Assembly (NCBI GenBank): GCA_903822525.1
Contig: CAIJPI010000088.1
Coordinates: 1-36,061 of the forward strand
DNA from: an uncultured Bacteroidales bacterium
Lineage (GTDB): Bacteria > Bacteroidota > Bacteroidia > Bacteroidales > UBA4417
Length of the DNA: 36,061 nt
Direction of reading: 5' to 3'
Shown here: positions 8,740 through 15,923 of the stretch, one piece after another
Layout of the letters: the number at the start of each line of letters is the position of its first letter
How positions within the stretch are numbered: the first letter of the stretch is position 1
The notes under the pieces: generated by a model
What the model saw: the letters and a program-made list of their open reading frames with translations, nothing else
Database searches by the model: none
What the model was told of the DNA's origin: nothing
Made by a program: the position numbers and the translations under genes

Positions 8740-9123
8740 ATTTTAAGATAAGTTACTCCAAGTCAATGTTAGATATAGTTATAGATAAGTGTCAAATATT
8801 GTGGATTCTTACTGTTTTAGTGGATTAGTGGCTAAAAAAAACAGCTATGAGTTCACAAAGAATCACTAATCCAGACTGCAACGCTTTTCAAAAGTTGAGA
8901 CAAAAGATTAGCATAGTAATATCTAAAGCAATAAACCCCAAAAAACCAACTTTAAAGAACGGAAATTAAGCTAATTAGAAGGTTTCACCAATGGTTTCCA
9001 TCTTCAATATGTCACAACATTTTTCTGTCAGCAAAAATACAATTTTATACTTATTTACTCATTAACTGATTCCGAATAAATAGTTTAAATATGATTTATG
9101 TGCATATTTTTGAAAATAATAAA

Positions 9124-9170
9124 GTAAACTACATGTAACATACTGTTTAACAAGCGGTTATTTTATTTTC
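9124..9170. repeat. Decayed copy of the tRNA-Leu terminator
   Basis: Bases 9141-9170 match 10155-10184 at 29 of 30 positions, and GTAAACTAC at 9124-9132 is shared as well, with about 11 extra bases between. The copy at 10141 has the complementary arm AACCGCTTGT, but here that arm is missing, so the hairpin cannot form. It lies in the same orientation as the intact copy, about 1 kb away. I could not recognise a tRNA remnant next to it. Confidence 0.7.
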
Positions 9171-9302
9171 AAAGCCCTTAGCAGTTCCTCTCAACCACAG
9201 CGGATAAATCCGTCTATCACAGTCTTGTAAATCCCTATGCCTGATGCTTCTATTCAGTTTTTCATCATTAAATCCTATGTTTTCCTGCATAGAATTTTAC
9301 AC

Positions 9303-9333
9303 TTGACTTTATGTTAATATCATCTTATCTTTG
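9303..9333 (+). promoter_or_regulatory. Bacteroidota-type promoter of the NTF2-like gene
   Basis: TTG at 9303-9305 and TATCTTTG at 9326-9333 are separated by 20 bases, fitting the -33 TTG / -7 TAnnTTTG consensus. Transcription would start about 10 bases downstream, giving a leader of about 90 bases before the ATG at 9434. This is the best promoter in the window. Confidence 0.7.
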
Positions 9334-9433
9334 GGATATTCAATATTTTATCTTTAATGTGGAGATCAGAAACCACTCGAAAAAACGGGGCGTATTCAGA
9401 AAAGCCTTAAGAGTAGGAAAATTTAAAAACAAA

Positions 9434-9934
9434 ATGAAAATGAAAAAATCTCTATTACTGATGGCTTTTGCAGCAATTTTACTTTTTGCATGCCAACCCA
9501 AAACTCAAACAGTTGATAAATCTGCTGTGAATGAAGCTGTAAATACGTTTATGGATAAGTATCTGAATCTCTGGAATACAAAAGATGTGAATTTGCTTAC
9601 CGCATTACTGGCTGATAACGGACAATTCTACGGCACAGATCCATCGGAAATTATGGATAAGAAAACTCTGTCGGAAAGATGGATGAAGTCATTTGCTGAT
9701 ACTTCTGCCAACTTCAGTTATACAGTGGAAAAACGGGTCATATTACTGGCTCCTGATGGGAATTCAGCAATAGTAACAGAACAGTTTGAGATGTCTCCGT
9801 TAACAGGATTGCTTAAATGCCGGTTAGTTTCCCAAATCGTTAAATCAGAGGATACCTGGAAAATTGAATACCAGAGTTGCTCTGTTTTACCAAAAAATGA
9901 AGACCTGGGTAAACTTATAACTGCACTTAAGTAG
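9434..9934 (+). CDS. Small NTF2/SnoaL-like lipoprotein
   Basis: A 166-residue lipoprotein. The signal peptide (K-x-K-K then L-L-L-M-A-F-A) ends in L-F-A-C with Cys20. The body (about 35-160) has the cone-shaped NTF2-like pattern: a long first helix (V-N-E-A-V-N-T-F-M-D-K-Y-L-N-L-W), the acidic D-N-G-Q-F-Y-G-T-D-P turn and then beta strands. It resembles DUF4440/SnoaL-like ketosteroid-isomerase-fold proteins. These bind small hydrophobic ligands or have unknown roles, and no catalytic assignment is safe. An upstream in-frame Met at 9311 lies inside the predicted promoter and is rejected. A second Met at 9440 is also possible. A hairpin terminator follows at 9964. Confidence 0.82.
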   Translation: MKMKKSLLLMAFAAILLFACQPKTQTVDKSAVNEAVNTFMDKYLNLWNTKDVNLLTALLADNGQFYGTDPSEIMDKKTLSERWMKSFADTSANFSYTVEKRVILLAPDGNSAIVTEQFEMSPLTGLLKCRLVSQIVKSEDTWKIEYQSCSVLPKNEDLGKLITALK

Positions 9935-9963
9935 TGCTTAATGATTTTATACTCTTTCTATTG

Positions 9964-9992
9964 CCTGGATGAGGATCCAGGTAGATTTTTTT
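9964..9992 (+). terminator. Rho-independent terminator after the NTF2-like gene
   Basis: CCTGGAT (9964-9970), loop GAGG and ATCCAGG (9975-9981) form a 7-bp perfect stem, followed by TAGA and a run of seven T. It lies 30 bases after the stop codon. Confidence 0.8.
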
Positions 9993-10016
9993 GATTAAAT
10001 GAGAACTATTGGGTTC

Positions 10017-10047
10017 GCATGCGACTTAACTTCAGTCGCATGCTTTT
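10017..10047. terminator. Perfect 10-bp hairpin, possible second terminator
   Basis: GCATGCGACT (10017-10026) pairs exactly with AGTCGCATGC (10034-10043) over a 7-base loop, and four T follow. The T-run is weak, so it may be an RNA-stabilising or protein-binding hairpin instead. It sits between the terminator at 9964 and the tRNA terminator at 10133. Confidence 0.6.
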
Positions 10048-10132
10048 AAAACTGTGGTTCGCGCGAATCTTAATTTTCTGAAACGTGCGATGTATCACAC
10101 TGCTTCTAACCCTATCCAACTTTAGCACGTAT

Positions 10133-10173
10133 ATAAAAAAAACCGCTTGTAAACTACTGTTTAACAAGCGGTT
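10133..10173 (-). terminator. Terminator of the tRNA-Leu pair
   Basis: AACCGCTTGT (10141-10150) pairs with ACAAGCGGTT (10164-10173). The inner AAAC/GTTT can extend the stem to 14 bp with one bulged base and a TACT loop. Read on the minus strand, the stem is followed by eight T, a strong intrinsic terminator placed 14 bases beyond the last tRNA. A decayed copy exists at 9124-9170. Confidence 0.85.
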
Positions 10174-10186
10174 ATTTAATTTTCGG

Positions 10187-10270
10187 TGCCCAGAACAGGA
10201 CTCGAACCTGCACAGCCGTAAGGCCACTGGTCCCTGAAACCAGCGTGTCTACCAATTTCACCATCTGGGC
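10187..10270 (-). tRNA. tRNA-Leu (CAG)
   Basis: The minus strand gives an 84-base class II tRNA. The acceptor pair GCCCAGA/TCTGGGC, D-arm G-G-T-G-A-A-A-T-T-G-G-T-A-G, T-arm GGTTCGAGTCC and a long variable arm (T-G-G-C-C-T-T-A-C-G-G-C-T-G) are present. The anticodon stem CTGGT/ACCAG encloses the loop TTCAGGG, so the anticodon is CAG. The 3' CCA is not encoded. It is second in the transcript, 27 bases after tRNA-Leu(GAG). Confidence 0.96.
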
Positions 10271-10297
10271 AGATGGATCTTCATTTTGTGTGATGAG

Positions 10298-10381
10298 TGC
10301 CCAGGACAAGACTCGAACTTGCACATCCTTAAGGACACCAGCCCCTCAAGCTGGCGTGTCTACCAATTTCACCACCTGGGC
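10298..10381 (-). tRNA. tRNA-Leu (GAG)
   Basis: The minus strand gives an 84-base class II tRNA with acceptor GCCCAGG/CCTGGGC and the same D-arm as its neighbour. The anticodon stem CCAGC/GCTGG encloses the loop TTGAGGG, so the anticodon is GAG. The long variable arm is typical of leucine tRNAs. CCA is not encoded. The close similarity to the neighbour suggests tandem duplication followed by anticodon change. Confidence 0.96.
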
Positions 10382-10608
10382 AAAGCGGGTGCAAAGATAA
10401 TACTTTTTCGAAACGTTAAACAATGAAAATTTAATTATTTCAATTTTAATAAAACAGCTGCATTTTATGATTTTTACACTATTTTTGATGTAGTATTATT
10501 TATTTATATCTATCTGTATACCTGCATATTGCCCGTATAATAAAATCAGTTTCATCTGTATTGCATAGCATTTATTAAAATAATCATTCCCTGACAGATC
10601 AAATTTAG

Positions 10609-10616
10609 TAACTTTG
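10609..10616 (+). promoter_or_regulatory. -7 element upstream of the DUF4301 gene
   Basis: TAACTTTG fits TAnnTTTG and lies 25 bases before the ATG at 10642. No good -33 TTG is seen. The rest of the gap 10382-10608 is AT-rich and shows nothing else. Confidence 0.5.
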
Positions 10617-10641
10617 ACCACTGCACACAAAAACCATCATT

Positions 10642-12186
10642 ATGTTTACCAAAGACGACCTAAAGCAATTGCATTCGCGCGGAAGCGACCAGAAAGTAGT
10701 TGAATACCAAATAGATAATTTCAGAAGAGGGTTCCCGTTTATCAACCTCGACAGGCCTGCCATAGTTGGCGACGGAATAAAAGCATTTAATCAGCGCGAC
10801 GCCAAAAAGCTGTCGTATTATTACGATTCGAACTCAAAACGCTATGAGTTGCTCAAATTTGTTCCTGCTTCGGGAGCTGCCAGCCGTATGTTCAAGCATT
10901 TGTTCGAATTTATGGAATCCTATTCCGGCTCGGAAAAGGACATCCAGGACCTTAAGACATCACCGGGGCTGAAACTGGTCAAAGATTTTTTTGAACGCAT
11001 CAGCGACTTTGCCTTCTATGAAAAACTCTCAAAAGCATTGCGCAAGGATGATTACTCAATTGATGAGTGCCTTGCAAAACACGAATACAAAATTATTATC
11101 GATTATCTCCTGAATCCGGTTGGACTTAATTATGCTAACCTGCCTAAAGGGCTGTTAATGTTTCATTCCTATCCTGACGGAGCCCGCATGTCGATCGAAG
11201 AGCATATGGTGGAGGCTGCAAACTACTGCAAGGATAAAGAAAAACGCTCTGCCATCCACTTTACGGTTTCGCCCGAACATGCCGATATGTTCCTGGATGA
11301 AATAAACAGGGTAAAGGAAAAATACGAGGATCTTTTTGACATCACCTACGAGCTGACATTTTCGCTGCAGAAGGCATCAACGGATACCATTGCCGTTGAT
11401 ATGAACAACAAACCTATGCGTGAAGCCGATGGCAGACTGATGTTCAGACCGGGTGGTCATGGCGCATTGATCGAAAACCTGAACGATCGTGAAAGTGAGA
11501 TCATTTTCATAAAAAATATCGACAATATCGTTCCCGACAGCATGAAACCTGATACGTATCTCTACAAAAAAGTATTGGGCGGGTATCTTTTCGAACTGCA
11601 GGATATGGTGTTTGAACACCTCGAAACGCTCGACGGAAAGCCTGATGATGAGGACCTGAGAACTATACTTCGTTTTATCAAATCAAAACTTGGTTTTGTC
11701 ATTGATCCGGAATTCAGTGCTTTTGCCCGTGAGGACAAAATCGAATACCTTCATCAAAAGTTGAACCGTCCGATTAAGGTATGTGGCATGGTTAAAAATG
11801 AAGGTGAACCCGGTGGCGGACCATTCTGGGTTAAAGAGCCTAACGGGGAAATCGCACTGCAAATCGTTGAATCGTCGCAGATCGATATGAACAACCCTCA
11901 GCAGAAAGAGATACTGAGGAAATCGACACATTTCAATCCTGTTGACCTGGTTTGCGGTGTTCGCGATTATAAAGGAAAGGTTTTTGATCTGCGGAAATTT
12001 GTTGATCCTTTAACAGGTTTTATTTCGACCAAATCAAAGGATGGCAAAGAACTGAAAGCCCAGGAGTTGCCAGGCTTATGGAACGGCGCTATGGCAAACT
12101 GGATTACTGTTTTTGTTGAAATCCCGATTTGTACGTTTAACCCTGTTAAGACAGTAAACGACTTGCTGAGAAAAGAACATCAGTAG
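10642..12186 (+). CDS. DUF4301 family protein
   Basis: A 514-residue soluble protein whose start (F-T-K-D-D-L-K-Q-L-H-S-R-G, then F-R-R-G-F-P-F-I-N-L and V-G-D-G-I) is characteristic of DUF4301, a family largely limited to Bacteroidota. The P-A-S-G-A-A-S-R-M-F-K segment near residue 75 recalls the G-x-G-x-R glycine-rich loop of sugar nucleotidylyltransferases, and R-P-G-G-H-G-A-L-I near 272 also resembles such enzymes. No biochemical role is known to me. Length is normal for the family, and no signal peptide is present. It stands alone and converges with pdxH. Confidence 0.88.
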   Translation: MFTKDDLKQLHSRGSDQKVVEYQIDNFRRGFPFINLDRPAIVGDGIKAFNQRDAKKLSYYYDSNSKRYELLKFVPASGAASRMFKHLFEFMESYSGSEKDIQDLKTSPGLKLVKDFFERISDFAFYEKLSKALRKDDYSIDECLAKHEYKIIIDYLLNPVGLNYANLPKGLLMFHSYPDGARMSIEEHMVEAANYCKDKEKRSAIHFTVSPEHADMFLDEINRVKEKYEDLFDITYELTFSLQKASTDTIAVDMNNKPMREADGRLMFRPGGHGALIENLNDRESEIIFIKNIDNIVPDSMKPDTYLYKKVLGGYLFELQDMVFEHLETLDGKPDDEDLRTILRFIKSKLGFVIDPEFSAFAREDKIEYLHQKLNRPIKVCGMVKNEGEPGGGPFWVKEPNGEIALQIVESSQIDMNNPQQKEILRKSTHFNPVDLVCGVRDYKGKVFDLRKFVDPLTGFISTKSKDGKELKAQELPGLWNGAMANWITVFVEIPICTFNPVKTVNDLLRKEHQ

Positions 12187-12386
12187 AAACTACAGCTACA
12201 TGCCAGTTATTTAGCCGAATTACTTACAGTTCCTTGCCGTTAAATTCAGTATAATATTCATATAACGACCGGAGTAGCTTAAATTATGGGGAGTAGTTAT
12301 ATGCCTTCGGTATTCGTTGTAACGAAAGGAATTATTCTTTTTACGGTGATTGAATATAAGCAAAGGAAATCCGCAAGTTGGCAACG

Positions 12387-13022
12387 CTAAGGGGCTAACC
12401 TGCCTACTGTCCACACATTTCCTTCGAGCGAATATTGTATCCTGTCGTGTAGCCTGCCAGGCCTCCCCTGCCAGAATTCCATACGATCGGGTTTCAGCCT
12501 GTAACCGCCCCAGTGAGCAGGGCGTGCAATATTTTCGCTGTCGTTGTTGAATAACAGATTTTCGCGTTCCTCCTCCAGCAGGCTGCGTGAGGCAATAGGT
12601 GAACTCTGGGGCGAAATAATCGCATTTATGCGGCTCTCAAGAGGTCGCGAATAAAAGTATGTGTCCGATTCTTCGGCATCAACCTTACCTACTATACCTT
12701 CAATACGAACCTGCCTTTCGGTGAGAGGCCAGAAAAAAGTCAGGGCAGCAGCACGGTTACTGCTAAGTTGAATCCCTTTCCTGCTCAGGTAATTGGTAAA
12801 GAACACAAAGCCATGTTCATCAACCGATTTCAGTAAAACCACCCGGGCTGAAGGCCGCCATTCGGCCGAAACAGTCGAAAGGACCATGGCGGTAGGTTCA
12901 GGTTCCCCCGATTCCATAGCATTGTTTAGCCACTCCCTGAACCAATTAACCGGCTCAAGCGGAAATTCTTCCCCGTGTATGGCACTATGCTGGTAATCTT
13001 TGCGGATATCTCTCAGATCCAT
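12387..13022 (-). CDS. pdxH: Pyridoxine/pyridoxamine 5'-phosphate oxidase
   Basis: A 211-residue FMN-dependent enzyme that oxidises pyridoxine or pyridoxamine 5'-phosphate to pyridoxal 5'-phosphate, the last step of vitamin B6 synthesis and salvage. Family landmarks are present in order: R-x-x-Y near the N-terminus, P-S-A-R-V-V-L-L-K (FMN phosphate binding), F-F-T-N-Y-x-S-R-K-G, F-F-W-x-x-L-x-R-Q-V-R-I-E-G, S-R-P-x-x-S-R-I, then W-G-G-Y-R-L-x-P and E-F-W-Q-G-R-x-x-R-L-H-D-R, and the terminal R-L-A-P. One difference is that E-S-R-I replaces the usual A-S-R-I. It is cytosolic and monocistronic in this view. Confidence 0.97.
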   Translation of the reverse strand: MDLRDIRKDYQHSAIHGEEFPLEPVNWFREWLNNAMESGEPEPTAMVLSTVSAEWRPSARVVLLKSVDEHGFVFFTNYLSRKGIQLSSNRAAALTFFWPLTERQVRIEGIVGKVDAEESDTYFYSRPLESRINAIISPQSSPIASRSLLEEERENLLFNNDSENIARPAHWGGYRLKPDRMEFWQGRPGRLHDRIQYSLEGNVWTVGRLAP

Positions 13023-13341
13023 TGTTTTGTTTTTTTAAAAAAGAAACTGACTCAAAACAGAATGATAAATATAAACAAAAAACTGAAATGTATGTTTATC
13101 GAAGCCGGATCAAAGTAATTGAACGCTTCAGTAGAATATGGTGCAGGATGCTGACGCAGTTCTCACATGACTTTTTTCTCTTTTCGCCAATGGTTGAGCA
13201 TTTTTAAGGATCAAAACCAAATACACTGGTTCTGTTAACTTGATGAAGTTAATGCAAATCTCTTTTTTACATTCTGTTTAAACAGGACCAACTTATCCTA
13301 TGATTTTATATCTTCGCAGTTAATTTAAAAATTAGCTGAAC
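13023..13341. other. Divergent intergenic region, pdxH / DUF1684
   Basis: These 319 bases between divergent genes hold no gene that I can support. TATCTTCG at about 13309-13316 is one base off the -7 consensus and may serve the DUF1684 gene. No riboswitch-like fold was recognised. Confidence 0.45.
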
Positions 13342-13980
13342 TTGTCCGCAATCCGTAAACTCTTGTTTGTTTTCCTTGTCCTGGCCGGTATCCCGTTTAG
13401 CGTAATTCAGGCCCAGACAGTAGGCGAATTCAACCATTCGAAATACGTTAGCGAAATAAAAAACGACCGCCTGGCCAAAGACAAGGAAATGCTTACCGAT
13501 GAGCATTCGCCTATTGCCCCCGACGAGAAAGCAGGATTTACAAAACTGAACTATTTCAGGCCAAAAGTTTCATTCCGCAAATCAGCAAAAGTCGAACGTT
13601 TCGACCAGGCCACTCATTTCCTGATGAAAACAACTACCGACAGGCTTCCCGAATACTCATTGTACGGCAAAATAACTTTCCGTCACAAGGGCAAGAAATT
13701 CTCGCTGAATATTTATCAGAACATTGAACTTGTGAAGAAGCCAGGCTACGAAAAGCACCTTTTCATCCCTTTCAACGACAAAACTAATGGTAACGAAACT
13801 TATGGAGGAGGAAGATTCCTTGATATCACCGAAACCGGAAGCGATACACTAGTAATTGATTTCAACAAGGGGTACAACCCATATTGCGCTTACAACCATA
13901 AATACTCATGCCCTATTCCTCCGGAGTCAAATAGTCTGAAAATAAAAATAAAAGCCGGTGAAAAGAAATGGCATAATTAA
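13342..13980 (+). CDS. DUF1684 secreted protein, TTG start
   Basis: A 212-residue protein with a signal peptide (about 24 residues, ending V-I-Q-A-Q) and the DUF1684 core. The core signatures are Y-G-G-G-R-F-L-D-I, D-F-N-x-x-Y-N-P-Y-C-A-Y-N and Y-S-C-P-I-P-P-x-x-N-x-L-x-I-x-I-K-A-G-E. The family is common in Bacteroidota and actinobacteria and has no settled function. No ATG lies upstream before an in-frame TAG at 13333, and the signal peptide needs everything from TTG 13342 on, so TTG (or CTG 13336) is the probable start. The membrane protein follows after 82 bases in the same direction. Confidence 0.85.
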   Translation: MSAIRKLLFVFLVLAGIPFSVIQAQTVGEFNHSKYVSEIKNDRLAKDKEMLTDEHSPIAPDEKAGFTKLNYFRPKVSFRKSAKVERFDQATHFLMKTTTDRLPEYSLYGKITFRHKGKKFSLNIYQNIELVKKPGYEKHLFIPFNDKTNGNETYGGGRFLDITETGSDTLVIDFNKGYNPYCAYNHKYSCPIPPESNSLKIKIKAGEKKWHN

Positions 13981-14062
13981 GCTAACCGGGCATTGGCATT
14001 CAAAAAATAACCACACCTTTCAAGCATACTAACGCAGCATAAAATTCGTGGGAACTTAAATA

Positions 14063-15871
14063 ATGGCAAGAGTTGTTGAAACTTCCGGAACCAGAATAAC
14101 TTTCAGACGATTGCTCCGAAGGCCACGCTACCGGTACATGATTGTAAACCGCATTGTGCCTCATTTACCCTGGTTTGTACTCTTTGCGCTGGCCTCATAT
14201 TTATACAAAGCCCGGATTTTTGCTGATTCCGGTTTCTATGTATCCCAGTTTATCAATAACCAGACTTTCTGGATCGAATGCCAGCGTATTGTTTTAGGCA
14301 TTTCGCAGATCATTCCGCTTATTGGCGTATGGATAGGGCTGCAGATTAAGTATATACTCTTGCTGTATTCGCTGAGCCATGTCATATTCTTCTATATCCT
14401 GTTCCTGTTTGTATACTATGGTCTACGCGACCGTCGGTCAGGTTTGCTGATTATTCTGGCACAAACAGTAGGGATTATGCACAGCTTTTATACGCCCATG
14501 TTCGAGCTATACTATGGCGTTCCGCTGCTTATTACTTTTTATTCCATATGGAGACTTCAGTTCCGGTTTCGCACCATTTACATACTGCTTATTCTGGAGG
14601 TCCTGATACTGCTTAGCCACCCGCTGGCATTTATGCTTTTTGTATTCCTGCTGCTGTATGATTTCAGGAAAGAGACTGCAAAGCCTTTTAAATATTATGC
14701 AGCAGTTGGAATTGTTTTTATTGCGGCGGTGGCGTTCAAGTATTTTGTCATGTGTGGTTACGAATCAGGAAAACTGGCCTGGCAATTTAACTACACTGAG
14801 AACACGCAGTATCTGCAGCTTATCAATCCTGCCTATTACAAAGTCCTTGGTTTATTTATGCTGCGATACTACTCCGAAGTTCTGATAGCATTTATACTGG
14901 TTATATTTATGCTGGCAAACCGGAAACAATGGTTCCGCCTGCTGGTAGTTGCCGGAACTTTCTTTGCATATGTATTCCTTGTAAATTCAGCCTATACAGT
15001 CTCGCCTTCGCGATATATGGAACAGGTGATGTTTCCTTTTGTCCCTATCGTATTTATCCCGCTGATTTACGGATTCCCTGCAAGCGGAAGGCAGGGATTG
15101 CTTAATATTTCGGTATTGCTCATTTCGGCACTTATTGCGTACCGGCTTGCCGTTATTTATTATGGCAGCGAGATATTTGTTAAGCGCATTGCCCAGATGG
15201 AACAGCTAATTGAAACCGCACGACAGAAAGGAGGCAGCAAATTTGTTGTTTCGCAGGATGTAATTGACCATGGCTATACGCAACTCAACTGGTCATTCCC
15301 TATCGAAACCATGCTTCTGAGTGCTATTGACGGTAACGACATTACCGTTACCATCGCTCCTGAGGATGATCTGTATTTTGAGAACAATAACAACAAAATG
15401 GCTGCTGACCAGTTTATATTCAGAAGATGGGAACTGAAAGATGAAAAATGGCTTAACAGCAGGTATTTCCATCTTGATATTGGGCCATACCGCACACTTA
15501 ACGATACCACACCAAATACCAATATCAGTTCAATTGCCAATAGAATGCGTATCAACATTGATGCAAAAAAGATATACCGGGCTACTGATACGGTCTGGAT
15601 TCCGGTTACGATTATCAACCAGAGCGACATCCCGGTATATTCAGGGAAGAATAACAAGGTGTTTTTATCCTATTTCTGGACAGAAAACAAGGATGTGCTA
15701 AACTGGGATGAGATCCGTACACCTCTGCAAGCCGATATTTCCGGCACCATGCGCCAGGACATCCGGGTTGCTATTCCGCCGAATAAAGGACATCTGCAAC
15801 TCAAAGTTGACATACTTGTTAATGACAAGTGGCTAGGGATATACAGCCTGGAAGATGTACTGGTATATTGA
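14063..15871 (+). CDS. Polytopic membrane protein with a C-terminal beta domain
   Basis: A 602-residue protein of unrecognised family. A basic N-terminus (T-F-R-R-L-L-R-R-P-R) is followed by about ten hydrophobic segments between residues 35 and 375, in the style of glycosyltransferase-C or O-antigen-type membrane enzymes, although I see no diagnostic catalytic motif. Residues 385-602 are soluble. The last 110 carry a beta-sandwich pattern (V-W-I-P-V-T-I-I-N, then F-L-S-Y-F-W, R-T-P-L and L-Q-L-K-V-D-I-L-V-N-D-K-W-L) reminiscent of the Ig-like glycan-associated domains in Wzt C-termini and some glycan enzymes. It lies between the DUF1684 and thioredoxin-fold genes with gaps of 82 and 52 bases, probably as one operon. 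Its function is unknown. Confidence 0.75.
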   Translation: MARVVETSGTRITFRRLLRRPRYRYMIVNRIVPHLPWFVLFALASYLYKARIFADSGFYVSQFINNQTFWIECQRIVLGISQIIPLIGVWIGLQIKYILLLYSLSHVIFFYILFLFVYYGLRDRRSGLLIILAQTVGIMHSFYTPMFELYYGVPLLITFYSIWRLQFRFRTIYILLILEVLILLSHPLAFMLFVFLLLYDFRKETAKPFKYYAAVGIVFIAAVAFKYFVMCGYESGKLAWQFNYTENTQYLQLINPAYYKVLGLFMLRYYSEVLIAFILVIFMLANRKQWFRLLVVAGTFFAYVFLVNSAYTVSPSRYMEQVMFPFVPIVFIPLIYGFPASGRQGLLNISVLLISALIAYRLAVIYYGSEIFVKRIAQMEQLIETARQKGGSKFVVSQDVIDHGYTQLNWSFPIETMLLSAIDGNDITVTIAPEDDLYFENNNNKMAADQFIFRRWELKDEKWLNSRYFHLDIGPYRTLNDTTPNTNISSIANRMRINIDAKKIYRATDTVWIPVTIINQSDIPVYSGKNNKVFLSYFWTENKDVLNWDEIRTPLQADISGTMRQDIRVAIPPNKGHLQLKVDILVNDKWLGIYSLEDVLVY

Positions 15872-15923
15872 TATAACATCAGGTAAAATAAGAATCAGAT
15901 TTATTAAAAACCGAAAATAATCA

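Larger units (their letters stand above)
8628..9433. other. Long non-coding region with repeats and relics
   Basis: No gene is supported in these 806 bases, which are markedly AT-rich. They hold a short heptad repeat (8691-8739), a 10-bp inverted repeat (TGGATTAGTG at 8821-8830 with CACTAATCCA at 8864-8873), a broken copy of the tRNA terminator (9124-9170), and the promoter and leader of the NTF2-like gene from 9303 on. A long relaxed stretch like this suggests past insertions or gene loss. Confidence 0.6.

Noticed and set aside
10006-10227. 73-codon minus-strand frame
   Set aside because: It overlaps the tRNA-Leu(CAG) gene and its terminator.
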